From: Saccharum officinarum
Taxonomy: Eukaryota > Streptophyta > Magnoliopsida > Poales > Poaceae
Reading direction: 5' to 3'
Assembly (NCBI GenBank): GCA_020631735.1
Contig: CM036199.1
Coordinates: 22,113,553-22,177,552, forward strand
DNA: 64,000 nt
Made by a program: the position numbers and the translations under genes. Below are positions 1-11,879 of the stretch, piece by piece. Numbering within the stretch: position 1 is the stretch's first letter; every line of letters begins with the position of its first letter. The notes under the pieces were generated by a model. It did not search any database. It had not been told where the DNA came from and worked only from the letters and a program-made list of their open reading frames with translations.

Positions 1-261
1 ACGTCCGGACCTCCATCTTCTGATCCCCTCCTCCTCTCTCCGAGCACGATTCAGCCTTGGAGATCCCTGCTTAGGTTTCCTTTTCGCACTGATCCTTCTG
101 TTCCCTGGATCTGTGTGGTGTTTAACTTGCGTTCTGTCCCCGTGCGTCCACGTAAATCCCACACCCTAGTTTGTGCTAGCCTGTGCATCCTGAGTCCACC
201 AAGAGTCTGGATCGTCACTGGTTTATGTGGGATCGGGGTCGTAAGCCCTGATAGGGCTCCA

Positions 262-1170
262 ATGGAGGGGGTTGAGGGGATGCTGAAGAAGTTGCAGTTG
301 TCGTCGGAGGAGAAGAGGAGCATCAAGATCGGAGCGGAGTCTGGATCGGGGGGAGGTGATGATCGTCCACCACAGGCGGTGGCCAAGCTGTTCACGGAGA
401 GGAGCGTCCGAGCCCAAGTCATTGAACATTCTATCAGATGGATCTGATGTCCCGCGAAGGGTATTTCCTGTAAAGATCTTGGGGACAATGTGTTCCTGAT
501 CTCTTTTAACCAAGCATCAGGGCTGAGGAGGGCTTTGGATGATGGGCCTTGGATGATTTCGAAGGAGCTCCTAGTGGTTACGGAATTTGATGAATCTAAA
601 TCAATTGAGGAATTTGACTTCTCGTTCATTCCGATCTGGATGCGTGTGGAACGCCTTCCCCTGGGTCTGATGAATAGGGTTGCGGCAAAGGCGATTAGAG
701 ATGACGTGGGTGAGTTCATGGAGGTGGATGCAGATGGAGGTGACTTGGCAGTGGGGAGAGCCCTTCGTATCAAGATTCAGCTAGATGTACGTAAATCTCT
801 CAGGCGATGTATTTTGGTGGATCTGGGGGCAGACAAGGGAGAACGGTGGTGCCCAATCACTTATGAGCATCTGCCCGACTTCTGCTATGTCTGTGGGCTG
901 ATCGGTCATGTTGACCATGCCTGTTCGAAGAAGCTGGGGAAGAACGAACCGGCTCCATACAGTCGGGAACTGAGGTACATACCACCTCGCAAGCCCATGG
1001 GCTATAAGAATCAGGAGTCAAGTGGTTTGCAGTCAGGGAGGGGTGGTGGATCGGGATTGTGGAGAGCCGGTCGCTCTGATTCATGGAGCAGTGGTGGCAA
1101 GTCCCGTTCCGATGGTTCATCATGGAGAAAGGACTCGGAGAAGGGGAGCGTGAAGGTGATTGAGGGGAAG
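262..1170 (+). pseudogene. LINE-type ORF1 fragment with CCHC zinc knuckle
   Basis: The reading frame opens with an ATG at 262 and stays in one frame to 1170 except for a TGA at 445-447. The middle part (about 490-840) resembles the DUF4283 region of plant non-LTR retrotransposon ORF1 proteins (for example the run DDGPWMISKELLVV). It is followed by a zinc knuckle of the CX2CX4HX4C type at 883-924, reading CYVCGLIGHVDHAC. The tail is rich in Gly, Ser and Arg, as usual for RNA-binding gag-like proteins. The role would be binding the element's RNA. The frame is cut at 1170 by the LTR that begins at 1171, and no ORF2 (endonuclease/reverse transcriptase) follows in this window. Bases 1-261 look like a GC-rich leader. 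A host zinc-knuckle retrogene is a less likely alternative. Confidence 0.7.
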
Positions 1171-1814
1171 TGAAAGCCCAAGTTTGGTTTTGGTAATTAA
1201 TGACACCAAGTTGCTAATGCCATGTGTTAAGTGTTTTGAGTTAGGCATAAGCAACACATGTGATGAAGGTGTATGTGGCAAGGAGTGGTGGCCACAAGAT
1301 CACAAAGAGATGGCGCATAGACATGAAATGATGATCATGGTGGAGATGCACATAAATGAAGGACATGATGATCAAGTGGAGGAGAAGGATCTAAGAGCGC
1401 AAGGCGAAGGTATAACCATAGGGTTTTCCTTTTGCCGGTCTAAGATGAGTAGAGAAGTAATTGGCCGGGTTTAGGATACATAGCCGACTATCAAGAGGGG
1501 CAATCACGGTTAGCTCGGGAATCAAGTGCCACTAGATCATTGTCTTGAGCATATGCATTAGGATCTAGTAAAAAGATAACATAACGCCTTGGAAAATGAT
1601 TGTGAAATGCTAACACACATGCACATGACGGTGTACACTTGGTGGTGTTAGCACATTTGCGAAGGCGGTGGAATTTAAGCGGTAGAGAGGGGTTTGGGTT
1701 CCTCTCTCCCTCCCGCCAAGCTTGCGAGGCGGGATTCGGTGCTTTTTGGAGAAGTGAAATGCCTATTTTCTAGTGCACCGGAAGTCGGAAAAGAAACGGA
1801 GGCGAACGGAGGTC

Positions 1815-2200
1815 ATAGAGGTGACCGAACGCTGGACCGGACGCAGTCTCTGTATGACCGGACACGTCCGGTCAGCGTTTAGTGTCTGTGCGTGTTTCAG
1901 TGTGATGATCGGACGCACAGCGCGTCCGGTCACTGTCGACCGGACGCGTCCGGTCGTTCAGGGAGCTTACTGGACTCCAACCGGACACTGGCACTATGGC
2001 GTCCGGTAGTTCAACAGCGCGTCCGGTCGCTGTTTCATTGTGCGCTACTTAGGCTTGACCAGCGCGTCCGGTCAGTTGCGGGACCAGCGCGTCCGGTCGC
2101 ACCCAGCGTGTCCGGTCTACGCGACCAGCACGTCCGGTCGGTGCTTCAAAACTTAGCTGTTGCACGACCGGCGCGTCCGGTCAGCGCGATTTTGGCTGTT
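1815..2200 (+). repeat. Array of GACCGGACGCGTCCGGTC-type palindromes in the LTR
   Basis: About ten copies of CGTCCGGT lie just upstream of the LTR TATA box, many as full or partial copies of an 18-base perfect palindrome. An exact copy is at 1938-1955. Matching arrays occur in the other LTRs at 10745-11230, 19120-19590 and 63600-64000. The position upstream of the promoter suggests an enhancer or protein-binding array, but this is inference. Confidence 0.8.
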
Positions 2201-2234
2201 TAAGTTCCTAACGGCTAGTTGCGTACCCCTTCGT

Positions 2235-2242
2235 TATAAATA
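2235..2242 (+). promoter_or_regulatory. TATA box of the element 1 LTR
   Basis: TATAAATA sits in CGTTATAAATAGACG, downstream of the palindrome array and about 0.8 kb before the LTR end. The same motif is kept in both LTRs of element 2 (10687-10694 and 19065-19072 on the - strand), which supports a promoter role. Confidence 0.6.
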
Positions 2243-3041
2243 GACGTTGGCTGGGGTTTGAGGGTATCTCTTACACATTTTGAGAACTAGAGACATACTT
2301 TGAGCTAGAGAACAACCCCTTCACTCATCTCTTTGATTAGTTGCACATCTTGAGTGAGATTGAGTGAGATTCAAGTGCATTGCTTGAGAGTTGCATTCTA
2401 GAGGCACTTGATCTTTGAGTTGCTGCGGATTTCTTGTTACTCTTCCGTGTTTCCCGACACGGTAGATGGCTTGGAGCAGCAGAGGTGATTGAGCTCACAA
2501 TTGGAGATTGTTGGAGCCCTCACCAAGTGTTGTAAGGGGTTCTTGATCCTTCCCCGCGAGAGTTCGTGAATTGGATACTCTAGTGGAGCACGTAGCTTGG
2601 AGGATCCCTATCTTGTGTGCGGTTGTGTGGCGCCCGCCGAGGGCTCGACTCTTGATAGTCGATTAGCTCACGAACCGACAAGTGGGTGTATCGCCACAAC
2701 GGGGAGTAGCTTGCCGGGAAGCAAGTGAACCTCAGGATAAATTCTTGTGTCATTCTCTTCTTGAGGATTTCTCTTGTGTGATTGATTGTTTGGTACTTCT
2801 CATCTCTACACGACGGTATAATCACTCAAAGCTCTTCTCTCGTATTACTTCTTGTTTCTAGCTTGTAGTTGTTGTTGTGTTTAGTGGATAGCCTTATACT
2901 AGACTTGTGTAGGTGGCTTGCTTATTTAGTTAGAGCTAGTGCTTTTGCTTCGCCACCTTTCGTACTAACTTGTGGTTAAGTAATTCTTGTAGAAGTTTTA
3001 ATTAGGCTATTCACCCCCCTCTAGCCTATTTGGACCTTACA

Positions 3042-3060
3042 AGTGATATCGGAGTCGAGG
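3042..3060 (+). other. Primer-binding site of element 1 (decayed)
   Basis: AGTGATATCGGAGTCGAGG follows the LTR end. Element 2 has the better-kept form TGGTATCGGAGCCGAGG, which resembles the usual initiator-Met tRNA complement TGGTATCAGAGC. Confidence 0.75.
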
Positions 3061-3116
3061 CACTGTTTATTTGAGGCTTAACAACCTACGGTGAAAAAGA
3101 AATGACTTAATTAAGC

Positions 3117-5171
3117 TTGCACATCAACAACACCAAGAAGGCACCTCACTTTGATGGCACAAATTATGCATATTGGAAGGTTAAGATGACCGCACACCTC
3201 AAGTCAATCAATAGAGAAGTGTGGAAGGTCACCGAAACAAAATTTGAGGTTGCTAATCCGGAAGCACCTATACCGGTGGAAGAGAAGAAGCTCCAATGTA
3301 ATGACATTGCCATTAGTGCTCTTCATGCGGCACTAGATGACAAGACCTTTGAGCAAGTGAAGAACATTAAGATTGCTCATGATGCTTGGGCCAAGCTAGA
3401 AGAAATATTTGAGGACACCGAAGGCACAAAGACCGCTAAAGCATATATCTTGCAAGAAAAATTTTCAAGCTTTAAGATGCAAGATGATGAGAGTGTACCA
3501 GAAATGTTTCATCGGTTGCAAGTCATTGTCAATGAGCTCAAGGCACTTGGTGAGGAGGTCAAGGATAACCAATTCTCTATGAAGTTCTTGAGAAGCTTGC
3601 CCAAGAGATTTGATACATTGATCACCGTGCTAGTAAGGACTACATTGAAGGATTCAACTCCTCAACAAATATTTCAAGAAGTGATGACCGATGATTCATA
3701 TAGAGAAGATGATGAGAAAGAGGAGTTGGTCAAAAAGAAGAACGAAAGTGAGAAAAAGGATGATGAGAAGAAGAAGAGTGTGGCATTCAAAGCCACCACA
3801 TCCAAGGGAAAATCCAAGATTGAATCATCAAGTGATGAAGACTCAAGCTCTTGTGATAGTGATGACATTGATGAGAAGATGACTCTTTTTGTCAAGCAAT
3901 TTGGGAAATTCATGAAGAAGAAGGTCTTTCGTGCAAGAAGGAGAAAGAACTCATCCAAAAAGAATGAGCATACCATCAGATGCTTTAGATGCCATAGCAA
4001 GGACCATCTCATTGTAAAGTGTCCTTATGATAGTGATGATGAAGATGCTATCAAGAAGGAAAGAAAGAAGCAAAAGAAGAAGCTAGAGAAGAAGGAGAGC
4101 TCTTATAAGAAGAAGAATGATTCTCATGTTGCTACATGGGATAGTGATGATTCCTCAAGTGATGATGAGGATGACAATAAGAGCAAGAAGAAGGGACATG
4201 CTAGCATTGCCATATAACAGAAGGTCTCCCTCTTCGACACTCTATCGTGCTTCATGGCTAAGACCGCTAAGGTATCATCCAACGATGAGAGTGATCATGA
4301 TAATGCTAGTGATAGTGATGAAAAAGAATTCACTAAAGATGAACTAATCACTATGCTAGAAGATTGCACTCAACATTTTAAAGAATCTAGAAAGGAGTGC
4401 AAGGGCTTGCTTAAGGAAAAGAAAAACCTTATGCAAGAACTTGATGAGCTTAGGGCATCTTATGAGAGTCTAAAGGTAGACCATAAGAAGCTTCAAAAGT
4501 CTCACACTAAGCTTGAAGAAGCTCATTCCTCTCTAGTTGAAAAATGTAAAAACATGCCAACTAATGTTGAGAAGGCTAAAACTTGCAACATAGGCATATC
4601 ATGTGATATAATTAATGAATCTTTTCTTAAGCCTATTATTGTTGCTCCCACTAACCCTTCATGTAGCGCATCTACATCATTCTCATCTAGTAGTGATGGT
4701 TTTACTTATGACTCCACACTAATAGTTGAGAATAAAAATCTCAAGAAGGAGGTAAAAAAGCTCAATCACACATTAGCTAAGGCTTATGGTGGTGAGGACC
4801 GCTTACTTATGTGCTTGGGTAGCCAAAGGGCTTCTCTCTATAAAGAGGGATTGGGCTATAACCCCAAGAAGGGCAAGGCCGTTTTTGCTCCTCACAAGAC
4901 TCGTTTTATGAAGAACAATGGTAGCTATTGCAAAAGTTACAAGCAAGTTGGTCATATAGAGCAACAATGCATGAACAAGAAATCAAATACTAATGTATCC
5001 TCAATTAAGTTTGATTCTTTCTATATGCTTACCAAGGGTACTAATGGTGTTCATGCTAAGTTCATTGGTACACCATGGATGGGCTCAAAGAAGAAAGCCA
5101 TTTGGGTACCAAAGAGCTTGGCCACTAACCTTGGAGGACCCAAACAAGTTTGGGTACCTAAAAAGAATTGA
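3117..5171 (+). pseudogene. gag: copia gag polyprotein, element 1
   Basis: One frame runs from 3117 to 5171, broken only by a TAA at 4215-4217. The N-terminal third is a UBN2-type copia gag (for example FDGTNYAYWKVKM). It is followed by a Lys/Glu/Ser/Asp-rich low-complexity region and a CCHC knuckle, CFRCHSKDHLIVKC, near 3990-4030. After the internal stop the frame continues through a coiled-coil-like, Lys/Glu-rich part and a second Cys/His cluster, CKSYKQVGHIEQQC near 4930. The protein would form the virus-like particle. A better start, ATG at about 3102, is followed at once by TAA; element 2 reads Ala-Gln at this place. Gag ends with TGA at 5169-5171, in a different frame from pol. Confidence 0.85.
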
Positions 5172-5184
5172 TTTTGTCTTGTAG

Positions 5185-8100
5185 GTCAATTACAAAGCCG
5201 GAGGAAGGCATTGGGTGCTTGATAGTGGGTGCACTCAACATATGACCGGGGATTCTTGTATGTTCAAATCAATTGATACAAGTCAAAATGGTGGTTTTGA
5301 TGCTATCACTTTCGGCAACAACAAGAAAGGCAAGGTCAAGGGGCTTGGTAAAATTGCTATCTCAAATGACATGAGCATATCTAATGTGTTGCTAGTTGAG
5401 AGCTTGGATTTCAGTCTTTTATCGATGGCACAACTTTGTGATCTTGGCTTCAAGTGCATATTTAGTAGTGATGATATTGAAGTCATAAGTGTTGATGGAT
5501 CAAATTTGATATTCAAAGGATTTAGACATGGTAGCTTATACTTGGTTGACTTCAATGATAGTGAAACACAATTGACATCATGCTTGCTTAGCAAATCTAG
5601 TATGGGATGGTTATGGCATATAAGGCTTGGTCATGTTGGAATGAAACAATTGAACAAACTTTTGATGTATGACTTAGTTAGAGGCTTGAAGGATGTCACC
5701 TTTGAGAAGGATAAACCTTGTAGTGCTTGTCAAGCTGGCAAACAAGTTAGAAATTCACATCCTAGTAAAAATGAAATGAGCACATCAAAGGCGTTTGAGC
5801 TATTGCACATGGACTTGTTTGGGCCAACAACATACACTAGCATTGGTAGCAACAAGTATGGTTTTGTGATTGTTGATGACTACACTAGATATACTTGGGT
5901 GTTCTTTCTCTATGATAAGAGTGATGTTTATGATCTATTCAAGTCTTTTGTCAAGAAAGTGCAAAATGAGTTTGAAATCACCATCAAGAAGATTAGAAGT
6001 GACAATGGTAGTGAGTTTAAGAACACAAGAATTGAGGAATTGTGTGATGATCTTGGTATTGGATATCAATTCTCTCTAACCTACACTCCTCAATCCAATG
6101 GTGTAGTTGAAAGAAAGAATAGAACTTTGATTGATATGGCTAGATCAATGCTTAGTGAATACAATGTTAGTCATTCATTTTGGAGTGAAGCCATCAACAT
6201 GGCTTGCTATTGTAGCAACCGTCTCTATTGCTATGGAAAGCTTGGGAAGACACCATATGAGGTATTGAATGGAAGAAAGCCCAACATTGCATACTTTAGA
6301 GTGTTTGGTTGCAAATGCTATATTCTCAAGAAAGGCACTAGATTGAGCAAGTTTGAAAAGAAATGTGATGAAGGGTTCTTACTTGGTTATTCTACCACAA
6401 GCAAAGCATATAGAGTTTAGAATCTCACAAATGGCACCTTAGAAGAAGTTCATGATGTTGAGTTTGATGAAACCCAAGGGTATCAAAATGAAGCTCAAAA
6501 CCTTGATAATGTGAGAGGAGATCAATTGACAAATGCAATGAGAAACATGGACATTGGTGATATAAGGCCAATGCAAGTTGATGATGATAGTGACATACAT
6601 ATGATTAATCAAGATGTGCAAATTGATACAAATCAAGCAAGCTCTAGTGGTACTCATGATGAAGCTCAAGTTCAAGGTCAAACAAGTGGAACCAATCAAC
6701 TCCCAATACTCTAACCTACTAGTATTGCAAGAGATCATCCATTGGACCAAATCATTGGTGGAATTCAAAGTGGTGTTCAAACTCGATCAAGGCTAGCATC
6801 CTTTTGTTATCATTACTCATTTGTGTCACTTGAAGAACCTAAGAAATTAGAAGATGCTTTGAAGGATTCCGATTGGGTAAATACCATGCATGAAGAACTA
6901 AACAACTTTACTAGAAATCAAGTTTGGAAACTTGTTGAGAGGCCAAAGAACTACAATGTGATTGGTACTAAGTGGGTCTTTAGAAACAAGCAAGATCAAG
7001 ATGGTATGGTTGTGAGGAACAAAGCAAGATTAGTAGCACAAGGATACACTCAAGTTGAGGGTCTTGACTTTGGAGATACATATGCACCGGTTGTAAGATT
7101 AGAGGCAATTAGAATCTTATTAGCATATGCTTGTGCACACAACATTAAGCTCTATCAAATGGATGTTAAGAGTGTATTTCTTAATGGCTACATCAATGAA
7201 GAAGTTTATGTTGAGCAACCTCCCAGTTTTGAAGATGACAAGAAGCCCGACCATGTGTTCAAGCTAAAAAAGGCATTGTATGGTTTGAAGCAAGCACCTA
7301 GGGCGTGGTATGAGAGATTGAGAGACTTTCTTCTCTCTAAAGGGTTCAAGATGGGAAAGGTTGACACCACTCTCTTCACTAAGAAACTTGGAAATGACTT
7401 GTTTGTGTTGCAAATATATGTAGATAACATTATATTTGGATCAACTAATTAAGACTTTTGTGAAGAGTTTGGAAATATGATGCCTAATGAGTTTAAGATG
7501 TCTATGATTGGAGAGCTTAGTTACTTCCTTGGACTTCAAATCAAGCAAATGAAGAATGACACTTTTGTAAGTCAAGGTAAGTACATCAAGGACATGATCA
7601 AGAAGTTTTGATTGCACGATGCTAAGCCAATGAGTACACCAATAGGCACTAATGATCAATTGGGTATTGATGATAGTGGAAACATGGTAGATCAAAAGCA
7701 ATACCGGTCTATGATTGGAAGTTTGCTCTATATCACCGCTTCTAGGCCGGATGTGATGTTTAGTGTGTGCAAGTGTGCAAGATATCAAGCTTCACCTAGA
7801 GAAAGTCACTTGAAAGCAACCAAGAGGATATTGAGATATCTTAAGGGCACTCATGATGTTGGATTATGGTTTCCAAAGGGGTCTAATTTTGAGTTGATTG
7901 GATATTCGGATTCCGACTATTGTGGTTGCAAGATTGATAGAATGAGCACAAGTGACACTTGTCAATTGCTTGGAAGGTCTCTTGTTTCATGGTCACCAAA
8001 GAAACAAAATAGTGTTACACTATCTACCGCCAAGGCCGAATACATTAGTGCCGGTAGTTATTGTGCACAATTACTTTGGATGAAAGCAACCTTGAATGAC

Positions 8101-8370
8101 TTTGGAATTAAGTTCAAGAATGTGCCTTTGTTTTGTGATAATGAAAGTGCAATCAAGATGACTCAAAATCCGGTTCAATATTCAAGAACCAAGCACATTG
8201 ACATAAGGCACCACTTCATAAGAGACCATCAACAAAAGGGTGATATTAGCATTGAGAGCATTGGTACCGAAGATCAATTAGCCGACATATTTATAAAGTC
8301 ACTTGATGAAAAGAGATTTTACAAGTTGAAGAATGAATTGAACATACTTGACTTCTCCAACTTGAAATGA
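5185..8370 (+). pseudogene. pol: copia pol: protease-integrase-RT-RNase H, element 1
   Basis: The frame opens right after a TAG at 5182-5184. Domains in order: aspartic protease with LDSGCTQHMTG (5215-5247); integrase zinc part (HIRLGHVGMKQL, later CSACQAGK); integrase core ([22 protein letters not shown]); reverse transcriptase ([36 protein letters not shown]); and RNase H (GYSDSDYCGCK, ending 8370). Stops interrupt it at 6418, 6712, 7450 and 7609. The RT active-site motif YVDD reads YVDN here (codon 7426-7428), so RT would be dead even without the stops. Comparison with element 2 shows each stop replacing Trp, Gln, Gln and Gly. Confidence 0.92.
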
Positions 8371-9426
8371 GTGCACCACCACATCCTTATATGACATGCC
8401 TCTCCTCCAACATAGCAAGGTAAAGTTGTTTGGCATATCATTCATACTTTGCTAAGGACATGGTTAGAACATATAGACATATTTGCATGACAAATAGGCT
8501 CATTCATAAAAATCAAATGATTTTGATGTATATATGGTACCACTATTGCTTCTATATTTGATTGATCTAGTGGTAGCATATGACATGTTTGTGGGCTCGT
8601 AAACCTAGTGTTGAATCTAGAAAATGAGCTCATGATGTGTAATTCAACATGCTCAAGATAACCCTTATACTTTATAAGGTGTGAAGAAGCTTGTGCTTGG
8701 ATCAAACCGAATTATATATTCTAGGCAAGTGATCTAGATTGAACCATAATTTGGACTCCCTCATATTGATTGACTTGACTCTCACTAAAATTGGCACATT
8801 TTTGGTGATTGTTGACAAACGGGGAGAGAAAAGTCACAAAGATAGAAAAGTCATAAGATAAAAAGTTAAGTTGCAAAGGGGAGAAAGATATAGTAAGAGG
8901 GAGAGAAATTAAAATTGAGCACACAAGTAGGGGGAGCAAGCTCATGAATTATTTGTTGCATTTGTATGTGCACTAACATGATGTTGTGTTGCATTGCAAA
9001 TTTAATTTCGATATTCATGATTGAATGGTGATTGCTAGAAATAGAACTTGAATGATGATTTGTTAAGAGTAACTTTACAAGTGGTATCTAGACACCTTGT
9101 GCTTATAATGTTGATCTCACGGAGTACTTTAGTGTTTGTGATCTTTATAAATAATGTATTACAAGTGGTGTCTAGCTACATCGATGCTAAGGATGGTATA
9201 TAAAGGCAACTTCGATTGGTATCACGCTTCAAAGGTCCATTCTATATACCTTATCATCAATTTGATAGTAGCAACTCTCCTAAAATTCAAATTCATACAT
9301 ATGTGCACAATTGAACCAAACTCATGGAAGCACATATGTAGGGGGAGCTAATACTATCGAAATTGAAAATTGATTTCATTACATATCTTTGTGATGGTTG
9401 TCATCAATTACCAAAAAGGGGGAGAT
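8371..9426 (+). other. Post-pol spacer and polypurine tract of element 1
   Basis: No convincing gene. The stretch holds several purine-rich runs (around 8820-8940) and ends in the tract AAAAAGGGGGAGA at 9413-9425, the likely plus-strand primer, next to the 3' LTR. A long spacer here is usual for the SIRE/Maximus group, some members of which carry an extra ORF; none is seen. Confidence 0.65.
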
Positions 9427-9897
9427 TGAAAGCCCAAGTTTGGTTTTGGTAATTAATGACACCAAGTTGCTAATGCCATATGTTAAGTGTTTTGAGTTAG
9501 GCATAAGCAACACATGTGATGAAGGTGTATGTGGCAAGGAGTGGTGGCCACAAGATCACAAAGAGATGGTGCATAGACATGAAATGATGATCATGGTGGA
9601 GATGCACATAAATGAAGGACATGATGATCAAGTGGAGGAGAAGGATCTAAGAGCGCAAGGCGAATGTATAACCATAGGGTTTTCCTTTTGCCGGTCTAAG
9701 ATGAGTAGAGAAGTAATTGACCGGGTTTAGGATACATAGCCGACTATCAAGAGGGGCAATCACGGTTAGCTCGGGAATCAAGTGCCACTAGATCATTGTC
9801 TTGAGCATATGCATTAGGATCTAGTAAAAAGCTAACATAACACCTTGGAAAATTATTGTGAAATGCTAACACACATGCACATGACGGTGTACACTTG
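9427..9897 (+). repeat. 3' LTR of element 1, left part
   Basis: It repeats the first part of the 5' LTR almost base for base, then stops at GTGTACACTTG (9897), where element 2 begins. The LTR resumes at 20249 with GGTGGTTGTAGCACATTTGC, matching the next bases of the 5' LTR. Confidence 0.9.
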
Positions 9898-11879
9898 TGT
9901 AAGGTCCAAATAGGCTAGAGGGGGGTGAATAGCCTAATTAAAACTTCTACAAGAATTACTTAACCAGAAGTTAGTATGAAAGGTGGCGAAGCAAATGCAC
10001 TAGCTCTAACTAATTAAGCAAGCCACCTACACAAGTCTAGTACAAGGCTATTCACTAAACACAACAACAACTACAAGCTAGAAACAAGAAGTAATACAAG
10101 AGAAGAGCTTCGAGTGATTATACCGCCGTGAAGAGAAGAGAAATACCAATCAATCAATCATACAAGAGAAATCCTCGGGAAGAGAATGACACAAGAATTT
10201 ATCCCGAGGTTCACTTGCTTCCCGGCAAGCTACTCCCCATTGTGGCGATACACCCACTTGTCGGTTCACGAGCTAATCAACTATCAAGAGTCGAGCCCTC
10301 GACGAGCGCCGCACAACCGCACACAAGATGGGGATCCTCCAAGCCACGAGCTCCACTAGAGTATCAAATTTGCGAACTCCCGCAGGGAAGGATCAAGAAC
10401 CCCTTACAACACTTGGTGAAGGCTCCAACAATCTCCAATTGTGAGCTCAATCACCTCTGCTGCTCCAAGCCGTCTACTGTGTCGGGAAACACGGAAGAGT
10501 AACAAGAAATCCGCAGCAACTCGAAGATCAAGTGCCTCTAGAATGCAACTCTCACGCAATGCACTTGAATCTCACTCAAGATGTGCAACTATACAAAGAG
10601 ATGAGTGGAGGGGTTGTTCTCTAGCTCAAAGTATGTCTCTAGGTCTCAAAATGTGCAAGAGTTACCCTCAAACCCCGGCCAATGTCTATTTATAACGAAG
10701 GGGTACGCAGCTAGCCGTTACCGGATGACATAGTTCAAATCGGGATGACCGGACGCACCAGTCGGGGTGACCGGACGCGTCCGGTCACTACAGGACAAGC
10801 GTGAACAGTGCGTGTCAGAAGTTACCGTTGCTATGACCGGATGCGCTCTAGCGTATGACCGGACGCGCTGGTCAACTGACCGGACGCACCTTAGCGAATG
10901 ACCGGACGCGACAGTGCCAGCGTCCGGTTTGAGTCTAGTAAGCTCCCTCAATGACCGGACGCGTCCGATCGTACGTGACTGGACGCTCCCAGCGTCCGAT
11001 CATCACTTCGCTGCTCTCTGCCCCTCTGGACGCCTGACCGGACGCGCTGGTCCTATGAAGGACCGGACGTGCCGGTCGCGCGCTCTGCTTCTGCGCACAG
11101 GTGAACTGACCAGACACGCTGGTCAAGCCAGACCAGCGTCCGATCACTCACCCTAGGCACGCTGACCGAAAGAACTAACCGGACACGCTGGTCAAGCCGT
11201 GACCGCGTCTGGTGCAGCGTCCGGTCACCACAGTGACCTCCGTTCGCCTTCATTTCTTTTCCGACTTCTGGCGCAGTATAAAATAGGCGTTTCACTTCCC
11301 CAAAAAGCGTCGAATCCCGCCTCGCAAGTTCGACGGGAGGGAGAGAGAAACCCAAACCCCTCTCTACCGCTTAAACTCCACCGCCTTCGCAAATGTGCTA
11401 ACACTACCAAGTGTACACCACCATGTGCATGTGTGTTAGCATTTCACAATCATTTTCCAAGGTGTTATGTTAGCTCTTTACTAGATCCTAATGCATATGC
11501 TCAAGACATTGATCTAGTGGCACTTGATTTCCGAGCTAACCGTGATTGCCCCTCTTGATAGTCGGCTATGTATCCTAAACCCGGTCAATCACTTCTCTAC
11601 TCATCTTAGACCGGCAAAAGGAAAACCCTATGGTTATACCTTTGCCTTGTGCTCTTAGATCCTTCTCTTCCACTTGATCATCATGTCCTTCCTTTTATGT
11701 GCATCTCCACCATGATCATCATTTCATGTCCATGCACCATCTCTTTGTGATCTTGTGGCCACCACTCCTTGCCACATACACCTTCATCACATGTGTTGCT
11801 TATGCCTAACTCAAAACACTTAACACATGGCATTAGCAACTTGGTGTCATTAATTACCAAAACCAAACTTGGGCTTTCA
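9898..11879 (-). repeat. 3' LTR of copia element 2
   Basis: On the + strand it starts TGTAAGGTCC and ends GGGCTTTCA, the reverse of TGAAAGCCC...GGACCTTACA. It is 1982 bases against 1964 for its partner LTR, the two differing by scattered substitutions and small indels. It contains the palindrome array (10745-11230) and a TATA box (10687-10694). Confidence 0.92.

Larger units (their letters stand above)
1171..3041 (+). repeat. 5' LTR of copia element 1
   Basis: It begins TGAAAGCCCAAG and ends CCTTACA, directly before a tRNA primer site. The same start recurs at 9427 and, in reverse, at 11879 and 20243. It holds a TATA box (2235-2242) and an array of palindromic CGTCCGGTC motifs (1815-2200). 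Confidence 0.9.

Noticed and set aside
1160..1474. 104-codon ORF at the LTR start, repeated at 9398 and in reverse near 11800 and 20100
   Set aside because: It recurs only because it is part of the LTR. It crosses the LTR boundary and has no independent conservation.
1815..2200. CRISPR-like regular repeat array
   Set aside because: Repeats are short CG palindromes with irregular spacing inside a plant LTR. There is no constant repeat/spacer structure and no cas genes.
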